Under the pieces are notes generated by a model. The model had not been told where the DNA came from, ran no database searches, and saw only the letters and a list, made by a program, of their open reading frames with translations. 64,000 bases of DNA from Atriophallophorus winterbourni. Taxonomy: Eukaryota; Platyhelminthes; Trematoda; Plagiorchiida; Microphallidae. Positions within the stretch are counted from its first letter, which is position 1; the number at the start of each line of letters is the position of its first letter. Made by a program: the position numbers and the translations under genes. Shown piece by piece: positions 32,219-45,078 of this stretch. The stretch covers positions 124,001-188,000 of the forward strand of contig JACCGJ010020258.1 of the NCBI GenBank assembly GCA_013407085.1. Direction: 5' to 3'.

Positions 32219-34533
32219 GACTGAACCGCAAAGCATGTGACTGCGATAGCGAGGATTATTGTTTACAAACTTACCCCAGCAGAGCATATGTAATAATGAT
32301 TAGTTTAAATTTGAAGGATACCACAATGCAGTGTTTCATATTATACCATGTGTTGATCTTCATGAATATTACGATGGATATTTTAAAAATTAGAAGTCTC
32401 AAACGTAGATAACAAAATCTCCACATCGCAGTAACATATGGATTAAATAAGAGTCAGCTTACAATGTGTCCAATGTGTTAAATCTATATGTGAATCTGAT
32501 CTGCAATAGAATTCACCGGTTAACTTACGCCAAAGCATGCACACATGACTACTCAACTTTGCCTTGATCTGCGATACAGCGAATGGTAACCCTGAACGCA
32601 AAGCTTAGAACTACGATATCGATTGTGTATCAGCGTGATTGCCATAATGAATATGTAGATATATCTGCTACTCGTGAGTAGTCACAAACAAGGAAAATGA
32701 ATTAAAAACTGTGCGGAAAAAATAGAGTCACATAATATCCGTGTCGTTTACAATTTATCTTATAAGATAAACGGTGGAATAGATCAGAATATAACAGAGT
32801 TTTTGTCCCGTTTTTCGATTGGTCGTGCCTTCAGGCAGCTCAAATGTGATTAGTCAAACTATTTCTCAACGCGAAAAGTTGAAGTGTTATCCGTCTTATG
32901 TTCACATCTCATTCAGTATTCAGTAAACTTTTGAATCAAAACTTTGCAAACGAATTTCTTTAGATTCATGACACGAAAACCAGAAATCTCTTACAATTTC
33001 ATATACTATTTCGCTTTTTCCACTTTTGGTCAAGAGTGCAAGAGCAAGCGAGTGGAGGAAAGGCAAAAAGATTCTTTGAAGTCTGCAGTGCTTGACGCGA
33101 AACTGCAATTATTTTTCAAGCTGAAATAAATGTCAATAGATGAAAATTTACGCCCTTATAGAATAGCCAGAACAAAGATCCTACTAATCGCTAATGGTTG
33201 CGCAGATGACTATTTTACTGATCTAGCCAGTGACACACAAAAAATGCCGATACTTACACTGTAATAGCATATATGATAGGATAAAGATTAGAAATTTAGG
33301 TAGAGAAAAGCAGATTGCTGTAAATAACCGTGGGATATAAGCATAAAATTTAAATAAATTATATTCAATATATAATGGCCCGATTGTCGAGAAATCTCAG
33401 CAGATGGAAAGACAAGGCAAACACCTCTTTTCTCTCTATGCTATAATAACATCATCATTAAACAATGTGCATTTTGAACTTTTAGGTGCTTACGAACCAT
33501 TAAATATCAAAATACTTTGCCTATGCTCGATGAGTTCAATAGTGCAAGCAATTGTTAGGGACACGAATGGCTGTTTAGGATGACGGAATTCCACCAGGTC
33601 TCAATTTAAGGGCGTCGTTTAATGCGCCATCTTCAATTTGACTATAAAAAGGTACTACTCTGGGATGCTAAATGTATAGCTAGCTGACAGCGCGGAAATG
33701 TAACCGGCCAATTGAGTACTATCACTGTTAATTGTGGCGTGGAAAATCATCCACCCTGAATCGGTGTATATGTTGAGCCAAGCACTGTAGATCAGTAGAA
33801 CATCATGCACTTGTGCTATACATTCATAACCGACTTCGATCTACTAATGCCAAAAACACTAAATAAAATATTTCAAATCTAGCAATCATTAGAAGAAACG
33901 CAGAATCTACTCTGTGGTTTTGTTAGGGTACTCACCATTGTTGGTATTATTATGTTCGTTGAATTTCGCTGATTCGGACGCGGGAGGAAGCATAGCGACG
34001 AACCGTGACTCTTTGCACATGGGTAAATTATACCACCACTTCTAAAAATGTAACGAAACGAAAATGCAATGGATTTGTAATATAGCTATTTTATGTAAGA
34101 CGAACGCAGAACAAATAAAGACAGTGAAACACGATAAATTATCTCTCAATACATGTCACAGGTATTCCGTCGCAGGACGTTTATCAAAAAATTAATCTAA
34201 AATTAACCAAAAATTTTGCAAATGTAGCAATCTGACCCATAGCCTACTTTAGACTAGTGTTGCGCTTAATTGCAGTACGATATAAACAATTTGAAATGCG
34301 TTGTATTCATCTTGCTGACTGCGATCCGATGAGGATAGCGGAGATGCGACCATACATGGGAGATAGCAACTAAAGATCAACGAATTTAATCATTTCTATG
34401 ATTGTATCTTGTACAGTAGACACATCAAAAAATTCAATATGTGAGCTAACAAAGCGCTTACAAGTCTGCAATTACGGCACCATTTCCCAAGAAGATCGCC
34501 TCTTTAATAGAACATACTTGCTCGTGTGAACCT
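32219..34533. other. Unassigned spacer, first copy
   Basis: About 2.3 kb is duplicated at 37994-40308. No protein-coding similarity was recognised and all open frames are shorter than 70 codons. A TATAAAAAGG at about 33642-33651 resembles a TATA box but has no coding sequence after it. This may be the original single-copy DNA at the locus. Confidence 0.5.
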
Positions 34534-37003
34534 ACTGTGCAGTCGCATTTTTCTGCTCTGACATTTCTGCTCATATCTTCGCCGAATCTGCTTGGATTTC
34601 TCTCAATCCAAGATTTCGGTGCTACTTTCGATCATATCTATCGGAATTAATTTGTTTTGCTCTTGTCAACGGATTAGCAGCAAAGTTATCATATCGGCGT
34701 AAATTTCACAGTTTGCTCACGCGCACAAGCTTTTTTCAATCGCTAACTATTCTACGGTTTTTGCTATCATTGCAAAGATCGCGTCGAGCTACGCATTTTG
34801 ACACTTGTTTTTGTGTTCTAGCTTGTGTAGTTAACGAGTTATATTGGATTATTTGATACATGACGTGTTCCAAAACAGCCACCTCGGCCCGTCGAACAAA
34901 AACCCGTCACACAGCCGAACAACCCAATTCAGGCTACTAACATGTTTGACCGCATCACGTGATCCAACATACAGACATCAAAATCGATCGATCAAACTGT
35001 GACAGCGACATGGAATCAACTTGACCTCATGGCCAAGCACCTGGATCCGGCGAACGCAACAATGGTCACGGCCGGCCCAGCTGATAGGACGAATATCGAC
35101 ACGCAGAAATTTTCCGAAGTCACGTGCAAGTCATGCGAACAACTGGTGAGTCCCATGGCGCGTAAAGTATTAATGTGTTTTCTGTGTATGGGTAAAATCC
35201 ATTGTAAATGTGACAGTAATTTAGCCCCTAAATCGATATCATTATTAAATAATGAAAAGGTTCCAGGTGCCTGCTATGTCTGTGTTCGTTGCAGAGCTAA
35301 ATCTTTGCAGGATGTCGATACTTTTGAAGCAAAATTAGAAAATAGAATGGCCGGTTTGGAGTTAGGCCTTCGACGTGTGGAAGAAATATTGATAAATAAT
35401 GTGAGTACGCAAGTGATCACTGATGTAAACAATCATATAAATACAACGATTTCGGAACCACTATTGAAGGAATCTGAGACTAAGGCTATTCGTGTGCAAA
35501 AAAACGGGTTAATCCCGTTTTGGAATCAGTTAAAACTACCACAGAAGTAGGAAGTTCCTACAGAGATATGCTGTTAAGGTCGACCTCAGCTGTACACTCC
35601 AAAACTGCTGTACCCGACTCACGAAATCAAGCACCAAATTCGAAAAAATCTGACTTTCCGATACGCAAAAAGAACACCCATACACTCTGAACGTGATATG
35701 TACGAACGTCATCGAGTCCCAACGAAAACCTGTTTGATAGCAAACAGAAACACGACCTCAAGAAATGGTCACAACTTTGCCACGTAATGCAAATTGAACA
35801 TGTAATCGCAGAAAAAGTGACTCGTCTAACTCGCCATTATACTTCAGCTCATATTGGTCAACCTCGTTTGCTCAAGGTAACACTGAAACGCGAGACTGAT
35901 ATCGAGAACGTACTGCTGAATGCGTACCTACGCAAGACAGATCCCGACTCAAACTGCCGCATATATCCCGATGTACCATGGTGGGAAAGGAAGGGTAGCC
36001 TGAACGCCAAGGCAAAAACGGTATAGCGGAGTAAAGTTCTACTACGTGTACCAGAAAATACTTCTCGAGCATCGATTCAGGAAACCGTAGAGCACTACGT
36101 CAAGCAATGGCGCTACATTGCGTGTTCTCTCGATATTTCTAATGCCGTTGTTGTGGACACTTTTCAAGTTCTTTTTTCTCCAAAATATAAAGGGGATAGA
36201 CCGAAACATCTAAAGATCACGTTCTTGACCAGCGCTACGGCCAAAATAGTAAGGTCTTAATGAACAAAAGGAAAACGAACACTACCCAATGATGTTGGAC
36301 TTAGCCAACCCAAACCAAGTCAACCACAGAAACCTGGAGTACACTGAAGAAGAAAAGGACCTCGATGTTTGGATTTGCGGTAGTTTTAAAAATGGTCTAC
36401 AATGAGAAGCCGTTTACGAAAGCGCGTCTCGGCTGCTCGGCATGTTACGGCGGATATTTGGACGTTTTTCTTCGGTGTGTTTTCCTCTCATGGTGAACAC
36501 ATATATACAAGCGATTCTAGATTATCCCGCACAAGCCTGGACACCATGGCTCCAAAAAAGACATCTTACTTCTGGATCGCATATACCGTAGAGCTTCTAA
36601 GCTTGTCATTGGCCTCGAATATATGCCATTCGCCGGACGACTCAGACGACTGGAGCTGAGGACACCTACACAAAGAAGAATGCGAGGTAATCTCATCCTC
36701 GCATTCAAAATACTTACTACTGTTTCCCACCTCCATTACTTATTATTCTACCTTCGAACTTCCAGCAACAGCCGTGGCCATGGTTGCAAGTTGGAAATAC
36801 CACATTCCAAACGGAACTGCTGCAGGTATTTCGGTACGTGTGTGCTTTGTTTGGAATTCTCTACCTGCCGATTTGGTTAGCTTAAACATTTTATCTATAT
36901 TCAAAACAAAACTTGACAATTATATGAGAGCTAATCAGAATTTTGGCCGGAAATATGAATAAACTATCATCGTCCAATTGATTTTGATTTTATTTACACA
37001 CAA

Positions 37004-37046
<43 letters not shown>

Positions 37047-37125
37047 CACTTGTAGCTATAGTTTCACTCTATGGTTATTGTAAAGTTAATTGATTTTCAA
37101 CCATAAATCTTGAATCTTGAATCTA
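34534..37125 (+). mobile_element. Group D LINE, internally deleted (copy D2)
   Basis: Contains the 5' UTR (34534-34860), ORF1 with PHD-like finger, the ORF1 C-terminal domain, a direct join at about 36320 into the reverse transcriptase thumb, a 3' UTR with CA/TA repeats (36995-37046), and the hairpin and tail to about 37125. The 5' part is almost identical to D3, and the 3' part (with the same deletion) is almost identical to D1, as expected for a crossover hybrid. Confidence 0.85.
34905..36325 (+). pseudogene. CR1-type ORF1 with PHD-like finger (copy D2)
   Basis: The frame 34999-35550 carries the complete finger: CKSC, CFLC, HCKC (H at C+5) and CYVC, at about residues 39-94, then an acidic and coiled-coil-like stretch (FEAKLENRMAGLELGLRRVEEIL). 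A frameshift near 35505 interrupts it. The C-terminal domain follows (35787-36026 and on to the LTSAT segment near 36230). The initiation region has an 8-base deletion relative to D1, and the upstream TGA at about 34960 is shared with D1 and D3. Confidence 0.8.
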
Positions 37126-37993
37126 TTCAAACACACACTAAATACCGGAATCGACATAGCTGACTGGTTGCAGTCGTTCGGATACGGTCAATTACCATTC
37201 TGTGGCGCTCCTTTCAGTGGATTTTAAAGTATTAGAACTCTCGGTGTGCGAAAGTTCTATCAGGCGCTTCGATAGACAAGGAATTCTTTCTCAGACAGCA
37301 TGCATTTTGAAAAACACGCTCATGCTTTTCTAACATGTCTTACATGCAGCGTCCTCGGCTTACTCAAACGACGTTTCAGACATTTCACACCCCACTCATT
37401 GCCAGAGATACTCAATACATACATACATCCATTTGTGGACTCTGCAGTGCAGGCTTGGACACTAAGGATGGAAGAAGACATCTCGCTCCTCGAAAGGAGT
37501 TATCATAAGTCAACTAAAATGTTTACTGGATTGCATAATGTAACCTTTAAGTACCGTCTGACTAGACTTGTATTGTGCATCCTCGAACGCCGACGCATCC
37601 GAGCTGACTTAATCCTGACATACAAATAATCCATACGGGGTCCCAGCCACTACGAAACCTCTTTAATATTGTTCCAATCTCCCGACCCGTAGTCACAACC
37701 TGACCATTTAAATCTCACATTCCTTATTAAACTGTCACTGCAGTCCGTGTATGCCTATTGTGGAACAGCTTACCGCCAGATAATGGTTCACCATCTACCG
37801 TTATTATATTCAAACAAACGTTACGAGCCTTCATGTTGTTGTGTTGACCCAAGGTTACTGAAATCCTTTAGTGATTCCTTCTTACCACATATTTAGAAAA
37901 ATAAATTACACAAACATATTTCCAGTCGTAATTTCCTCCCTGCATGTACAGCTATTTGCTTTTCGTCACCATAAATCTTGAATCTTGAATCTA
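37126..37993 (+). pseudogene. Duplicate of relic B4
   Basis: Second copy of 31351-32218 within the tandem duplication, with the same internal deletion and tail. Only a few base changes separate them. Confidence 0.85.
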
Positions 37994-40308
37994 GACTGAA
38001 CCGCAAAGCATGTGACTGCGATAGCGAGGATTATTGTTTACAAACTTACCCCAGCAGAGCATATGTAATAATGATTAGTTTAAATTTGAAGGATACCACA
38101 ATGCAGTGTTTCATATTATACCATGTGTTGATCTTCATGAATATTACGATGGATATTTTAAAAATTAGAAGTCTCAAACGTAGATAACAAAATCTCCACA
38201 TCGCAGTAACATATGGATTAAATAAGAGTCAGCTTACAATGTGTCCAATGTGTTAAATCTATATGTGAATCTGATCTGCAATAGAATTCACCGGTTAACT
38301 TACGCCAAAGCATGCACACATGACTACTCAACTTTGCCTTGATCTGCGATACAGCGAATGGTAACCCTGAACGCAAAGCTTAGAACTACGATATCGATTG
38401 TGTATCAGCGTGATTGCCATAATGAATATGTAGATATATCTGCTACTCGTGAGTAGTCACAAACAAGGAAAATGAATTAAAAACTGTGCGGAAAAAATAG
38501 AGTCACATAATATCCGTGTCGTTTACAATTTATCTTATAAGATAAACGGTGGACTAGATCAGAATATAACAGAGTTTATGTCCCGTTTTTCGATTGGTCG
38601 TGCCTTCAGCCAGCTCAAATGTGATTAGTCAAACTATTTCTCAACGCGAAAAGTTGAAGTGTTATCCGTCTTATGTTCACATCTCATTCAGTATTCAGTA
38701 AACTTTTGAATCAAAACTTTGCAAAAGAATTCCTTTAGATTCAGGACATGAAAACCAGAAATCGCTTACAATTTCATACACTATTTCGCTTTTTCCACTT
38801 TTGGTCAAGAGTGCAAGAGCAAGCGAGTGGAGGAAAGGCAAAAAGATTCTTTGAAGTCTGCAGTGCTTGACGCGAAACTGCAATTATTTTTCAAGCTGAA
38901 ATAAATGTCAATAGATGAAAATTTACGCCCTTATAGAATAGCCAGAACAAAGATCCTACTAATCGCTAATGGTTGCGCAGATGACTATTTTACTGATCTA
39001 GCCAGTGACACACAAAAAATGCCGATACTTACACTGTAATAGCATATATGATAGGATAAAGATTAGAAATTTAGGTAGAGAAAAGCAGATTGCTGTAAAT
39101 AACCGTGGGATATAAGCATAAAATTTAAATAAATTATATTCAATATATAATGGCCCGATTGTCGAGAAATCTCAGCAGATGGAAAGACAAGGCAAACACC
39201 TCTTTTCTCTCTATGCTATAATAACATCATCATTAAACAATGTGCATTTTGAACTTTTAGGTGCTTACGAACCATTAAATATCAAAATACTTTGCCTATG
39301 CTCGATGAGTTCAATAGTGCAAGCAATTGTTAGGGACACGAATGGCTGTTTAGGATGACGGAATTCCACCAGGTCTCAATTTAAGGGCGTCGTTTAATGC
39401 GCCATCTTCAATTTGAATATAAAAAGGTACTACTCTGGGATGCTAAATGTATAGCTAGCTGACAGCGCGGAAATGTAACCGGCCAATTGAGTACTATCAC
39501 TGTTAATTGTGGCGTGGAAAATCATCCACCCTGAATCGGTGTATATGTTGAGCCAAGCACTGTAGATCAGTAGAACATCATGCACTTGTGCTATACATTC
39601 ATAACCGACTTCGATCTACTAATGCCAAAAACACTAAATAAAATATTTCAAATCTAGCAATCATTAGAAGAAACGCAGAATCTACTCTGTGGTTTTGTTA
39701 AGGTACTCACCATTGTTGGTATTATTATGTTCGTTGAATTTCGCTGATTCGGACGCGGGAGGAAGCATAGCGACGAACCGTGACTCTTTGCACATGGGTA
39801 AATTATACCACCACTTCTAAAAATGTAACGAAACGAAAATGCAATGGATTTGTGATATAGCTATTTTATGTAAGACGAACGCAGAACAAATAAAGACAGT
39901 GAAACACGATGAATTATCTCTCAATACATGTCACAGGTCTTCCGTCGCAGGACGTTTATCAAAAAATTAATCTAAAATTAACCAAAAATTTTGCAAATGT
40001 AGCAATCTGACCCATAGCCTACTTTAGACTAGTGTTGCGCTTAATTGCAGTACGATATAAACAATTTGAAATGCGTTGTATTCATCTTGCTGACTGCGAT
40101 CCGATGAGGATAGCGGAGATGCGACCATACATGGGAGATAGCAACTAAAGATCAACGAATTTAATCATTTCTATGATTGTATCTTGTACAATAGACACAT
40201 CAAAAAATTCAATATGTGAGCTAACAAAGCGCTTACAAGTCTGCAATTACGGCACCATTTCCCAAGAAGATCGCCTCTTTAATAGAACATACTTGCTCGT
40301 GTGAACCT
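37994..40308. other. Unassigned spacer, second copy
   Basis: Duplicate of 32219-34533, with no recognised gene. The base changes relative to the first copy do not favour any reading frame, by eye. Confidence 0.5.
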
Positions 40309-40679
40309 ACTGTGCAGTCGCATTTTTCTGCTCTGACATTTCTGCTCATATCTTCGCCGAATCTGCTTGGATTTCTCTCAATCCAAGATTTCGGTGCTAC
40401 TTTCGATCATATCTATCGGAATTAATTTGTTTTGCTCTTGTCAACGGATTAGCAGCAAAGTTATCATATCGGCGTAAATGTCACAGTTTGCTCACGCGCG
40501 CAAGCTTTTTTCAATCGCTAACTATTCTACGGTTTTTGCTATCATTGCAAAGATCGCGTCGAGCTACGCATTTTGACACTTGCTTTTGTGTTCTAGCTTG
40601 TGTAGTTAACGAGTTATATTGGATTATTTGATACATGACGTGTTCCAAAACAGCCACCTCGGCCCGTCGAACAAAAACC

Positions 40680-42040
40680 CGTCACACAGCCGAACAACCC
40701 AATTCAGGCTACTAACATGTTTGACCGCATCACGTGATCCAACATACAGACATCAAAATCGATCGATCAAACTGTGACAGCGACATGGAATCAACTTGAC
40801 CTCATGGCCAAGCACCTGGATCCGGCGAACGCAACAATGGTCACGGCCGGCCCAGCTGATAGGACGAATATCGACACGCAGAAATTTTCCGAAGTCACGT
40901 GCAAGTCATGCGAACAACTGGTGAGTCCCATGGCGCGTAAAGTATTAATGTGTTTTCTGTGTATGGGTAAAATCCATTGTAAATGTGACAGTAATTTAGC
41001 CCCTAAATCGATATCATTATTAAATAATGAAAAGGTTCCAGGTGCCTGCTATGTCTGTGTTCGTTGCAGAGCTAAATCTTTGCAGGATGTCGATACTTTT
41101 GAAGCAAAATTAGAAAATAGAATGGCCGGTTTGGAGTTAGGCCTTCGACGTGTGGAAGAAATATTGATAAATAATGTGAGTACGCAAGTGATCACTGATG
41201 TAAACAATCATATAAATACAACGATTTCGGAACCACTATTGAAGGAATCTGAGACTAAGGCTATTCGTGTGCAAAAAAACGGGTTAATCCCGTTTTGGAA
41301 TCAGTTAAAACTACCACAGAAGTAGGAAGTTCCTACAGAGATATGCTGTTAAGGTCGACCTCAGCTGTACACTCCAAAACTGCTGTACCCGACTCACGAA
41401 ATCAAGCACCAAATTCGAAAAAATCTGACTTTCCGATACGCAAAAAGAACACCCATACACTCTGAACGTGATATGTACGAACGTCATCGAGTCCCAACGA
41501 AAACCTGTTTGATAGCAAACAGAAACACGACCTCAAGAAATGGTCACAACTTTGCCACGTAATGCAAATTGAACATGTAATCGCAGAAAAAGTGACTCGT
41601 CTAACTCGCCATTATACTTCGGCTCATATTGGTCAACCTCGTTTGCTCAAGGTAACACTGAAACGCGAGACTGATATCGAGAACGTACTGCTGAATGCGT
41701 ACCTACGCAAGACAGATCCCGACTCAAACTGCCGCATATATCCCGATGTACCATGGTGGGAAAGGAAGGGTAGCCTGAACGCCAAGGCAAAAACGGTATA
41801 GCGAAGTAAAGTTCTACTACGTGTACCAGAAAATACTTCTCGAGCATCGATTCAGGAAACCGTAGAGCACTACGTCAAGCAATGGCGCTACATTGCGTGT
41901 TCTCTCGATATTTCTAATGCCGTTGTTGTGGACACTTTTCAAGTTCTTTTTTCTCCAAAATATAAAGGGGATAGACCGAAACATCTAAAGATCACGTTCT
42001 TGACCAGCGCTACGGCCAAAATAGTAAGGTCTTAATGAAC
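40680..42040 (+). pseudogene. CR1-type ORF1 with PHD-like finger (copy D3)
   Basis: Almost identical to the D2 ORF1, with the same finger in frame 40774-41325, the same frameshift near 41280 and the C-terminal domain at 41562-42035 in other frames. Because D2 and D3 share these lesions they pre-date the duplication. Confidence 0.8.
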
Positions 42041-42063
42041 AAAAGGAAAACGAACACTACCCA

Positions 42064-43085
42064 ATGATGTTGGACTTAGCCAACCCAAACCAAGTCAAAC
42101 ACTCTTCCTTCTGGAGACAGAGAAATGCAACGTTTCCACCCAAATGGAAGAAATTAATACATCAAAAACATCGTAGATCCGACTCAAATCGAGTAGAACT
42201 GAACAATTCACACCGAAAACTAATAGTCGATTCAAGCCGTTGGCGACCAATAAGAAGCACACATGCTTTACCATCTCAGACACTGACTATTCAGAGGGAT
42301 CCGGCATCAAACTGTTTAACGCCTTATCATATACCGCATGATTCAAGACTGCTTGTTAATTCCGACTCCAAAGAAGCCGGACCAATAACTTCAGTTCACA
42401 CCCCGTCATTCCCCACGAAAAATACGATCAAGTGCATCTATACAAACGTTAACAGCCTTTTCAACAAATTATTCGAATTATTCGAGATTTGTAATGAAAC
42501 GGCGCCAGACATAATTACAATAACAGAAAGGTGGTTCCATGCCTCATTTTCTGATAATAAACTCTCTTACGTCAACATGTCTCTATTCCGGCGTGACCGT
42601 TCAGGCAATGGAGGAGGTGCAGCACTCTACTTTAAGCAATCGTTTATCTGTAGAGCTATGAATGACCAGGCCCTTGATATAACTGACACACTTTGGTGCT
42701 CTCTGTCTCTTACTTCTGAGACCAATGCATTATTGAAGTGATCTATCGTTCTCCAACAGCAACTCTCGACCTAAATAATAAACTGATTAATGCTTTGCGC
42801 TATGTAACCACGCGGATTTCATTTTCCTCAGCTCTATAGCTGGAGTTATCATTCATCAGAGACACTTGAGTATGAACTTCGAGTCGTCTTGGAATACGCA
42901 CCACTTTATAACCACGTTTTCGGATTAACTCGTATGAGGGGATCAGACCAGCCGCCTACATTGGACCTAATACTTAGATCAGATCCCACAGCTGTAGAGA
43001 ATATCGTTTATATACCCCCAATCGGACGAACGGTCACGTTGCCATAGAATTCGAATACGTTTGGAGCGCCAGGCGCAATAGTGAC
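42064..43085 (+). pseudogene. CR1-type endonuclease (copy D3)
   Basis: The open frame 42064-42741 holds a linker followed by the endonuclease start (TNVNSLFNKLFELFE, TITERWF, LFRRDRSGNGGGAALYF, DTLWCSLSL). The usual ETW is ERW here (W changed position by one substitution). After 42741 there is a stop and a deletion that removes the GDFN motif region. The C-terminal part (TLDLILRSDPTAVENIVY, about 42960) lies in another frame. It is not functional. Confidence 0.8.
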
Positions 43086-43103
43086 GGGACAAAAAGCGTC
43101 AGA

Positions 43104-44950
43104 ATGGTGAACTACCATAATCTGTGCACTAGTTTCGCACAACTGGATTACTCCGATCCGGATAGTCATTGGCGATCTCTCTTACAGCAGCTGAAATCTA
43201 GATTGGAGGAACATTACATGTTTGTTTTGAAGAAAAAGTCTCAACGTAATAAATTTTTACTACGAAGCAGGACTAAAATGTGGGTGAAACGAAGAGCTGT
43301 AGCATGGGAGTTTCACAAGGCTACCAACACAGCTGATTCTTGGGCATAACTTACACGACTACTACGTCTTCCGGCTTCGCAGAATCCATAAAGCAGGCCG
43401 CTAACCTGTTAGCAGACTTTTATGTCGCAGTTTTTGCGCCGAAAACCACGGAGCTTGATCAGGAACCAATTGTTCGACTTGACCGATCAACCTTGAGTGA
43501 AGTATTGATTACTCCGCTGGAGGTAGCGCAGCAGTTACGAAAATTAAACGTAAAGAAATCTCCAGGACCCGACGAGATAACTCCAAAGCTGCTCAAAGCC
43601 TGTCATGCATAGCTAGCTGAACCTCTATCTTGCTCCAAGCTGGCGTGGTGCCAAAAGACTGGAAACTGGGACAAATAATACCCATTTACAAAGGTGGTTG
43701 CCGTTCCGAAGTTAAAAATTACAGGCCGGTGACATTGCTGCCTTCGGTATCAAAATTTTTTGAGCTAATAATAAATCGTGCGACATCTGGAAACGAACCA
43801 ACCTTTGGCAGTTCCCCAACATGGATTTCGCAGAAATCACCCTTGTCTAACAAATTTGCTGACAAGCTTAGACGATTGGACGAGGATTGTAGATGCGGAG
43901 GGGCTATATTCATGCGTGCTACCAGGACATTACTAAAGCGTTCGACAGAGTTGATCATAATTTACTGTTGAACAAGCTAAAGAAACACGCTATTGTTGGA
44001 AGACTATACTACGAATTGATAAGAGATTACCTCAGCAACAGACACATCCGAGTTCGTGTGGACGGCCTATTATCGAAGAAAATCGATGTCACTAGTGGTG
44101 TTCCACAAGGCTCAGTGCTAGGACCAATACTGTTTCCAGTCTATATGAACGATATACCAATACCAAATGACAGTAAGATGGTTTTGTTTGCTGACGATAT
44201 AAAAGTATGTTGATGTTTGTATTTTGCTGCAGAACGATTTGAATGCTTTGTACAACTGGTCATCCGAAAATAAACTGTCATTGAATATACAAAAGTTGAA
44301 GATCATTCAGATTGGTCGTGACCTTGGCTTTTCCTATCAATACAAGCTCAGCGACAGAAACCTGGAGTACACCGGTGAAGGAATGGACTGGATTTGCGGT
44401 AGTTTGAAGAATGGTCTACAATGAAAAACCGTTTACAAAAGCGCGTCTTCGCTGCTCGGCTTGTTACGGCGGATATTTGGACGTTTTTCCCCGGGGTATT
44501 TTCCTCTCATGATGAACACATATATACACCCGATTCTAGACAATGCCGCACAAGCCTGGACACCATGGCTCCAAAAAGACATCTCACTTCTGGATCGCAT
44601 ATACCGTAGAGCTTCTAAGCTTGTCAGTGGACTCGAAAATATGCCATTCGCCGGGCGACTTAGACGACTGGAGCTGAGGACACTTACACAAAAAAGAATG
44701 TGAGGTTTTCTCATCCTCGCATACAAAATACTTAATACTGTTTTCCACCTTTGAACTTCCAGAAACAGCCGTGGCCATGGTTGCAAGTTGGAGATACCAA
44801 ATTCCAAACGGAACTTCTGCAGGTTTTTCGGTACGTGTGTGCTTTGTTTTGAATTCCCTACCTTCCGATTTGGTAAGCTCAAACAGTTTATCTATATTCA
44901 AAACGAAAGTTGACGATTATATGAGAGCTAATCCGAATTTTGCCCCAAAC
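43104..44950 (+). pseudogene. CR1-type reverse transcriptase (copy D3)
   Basis: Segments in several frames give the full order: linker (43104-43349), KSPGPDEITPKLL (43550), WKLGQIIPIYKGG with YRPVTLLPSVSK (43660-43760), ITKAFDRVDHNLL (43920), TSGVPQGSVLGPI and FADDIKV (44090-44210), thumb (44224-44424), and C-terminal domain (44461-44950) with YAAQAWTPW-like sequence. At least six frame changes or stops are present. Confidence 0.85.
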
Positions 44951-45078
44951 TATTAATAAACTATCATCGTCCCATTGATTTTGATTTTATGTGTACATAT
45001 ATATACACTTGTACCTATAGTTCCACTCTATGGTTATTGTAAAGTTAATTGCTTTTTCAACCATAAATCTTGAATCAT

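Larger units (their letters stand above)
29786..42095. repeat. Tandem duplication, period 5774-5775 bp, about 2.1 copies
   Basis: From about 29786 each position recurs 5774-5775 bases later with only scattered single-base differences (for example near 30246/36021, 31796/37571 and 32950/38725). The repeat stops at about 36320/42095, where copy D3 retains sequence deleted in D2. Each period holds part of a group D LINE, a B4 relic and 2.3 kb of unassigned DNA. Unequal crossing-over between D copies is the simplest cause. An assembly duplication of two haplotypes is the main alternative. Confidence 0.9.
40309..45078 (+). mobile_element. Group D LINE, full length but degraded (copy D3)
   Basis: The only D copy that keeps the region between ORF1 and the reverse transcriptase thumb: 5' UTR (40309-40633), ORF1 (40634-42040), linker, endonuclease (42420-43080), reverse transcriptase (43340-44420), C-terminal domain, hairpin (45029-45065) and a single CTTGAAT-like tail unit. 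Its first 1.8 kb is almost identical to D2, but its 3' 700 bp is clearly more divergent from D1/D2. Confidence 0.85.

Noticed and set aside
33642..33651. TATAAAAAGG as a gene promoter
   Set aside because: There is no coding sequence or element start downstream, and such motifs are expected by chance in AT-rich DNA.
30545..44360. Internal deletions as spliced introns
   Set aside because: At the D, C and RTE junctions I looked for GT donor and AG acceptor bases at the breakpoints and found no consistent pair. Reverse-transcriptase template jumping or deletion fits better.
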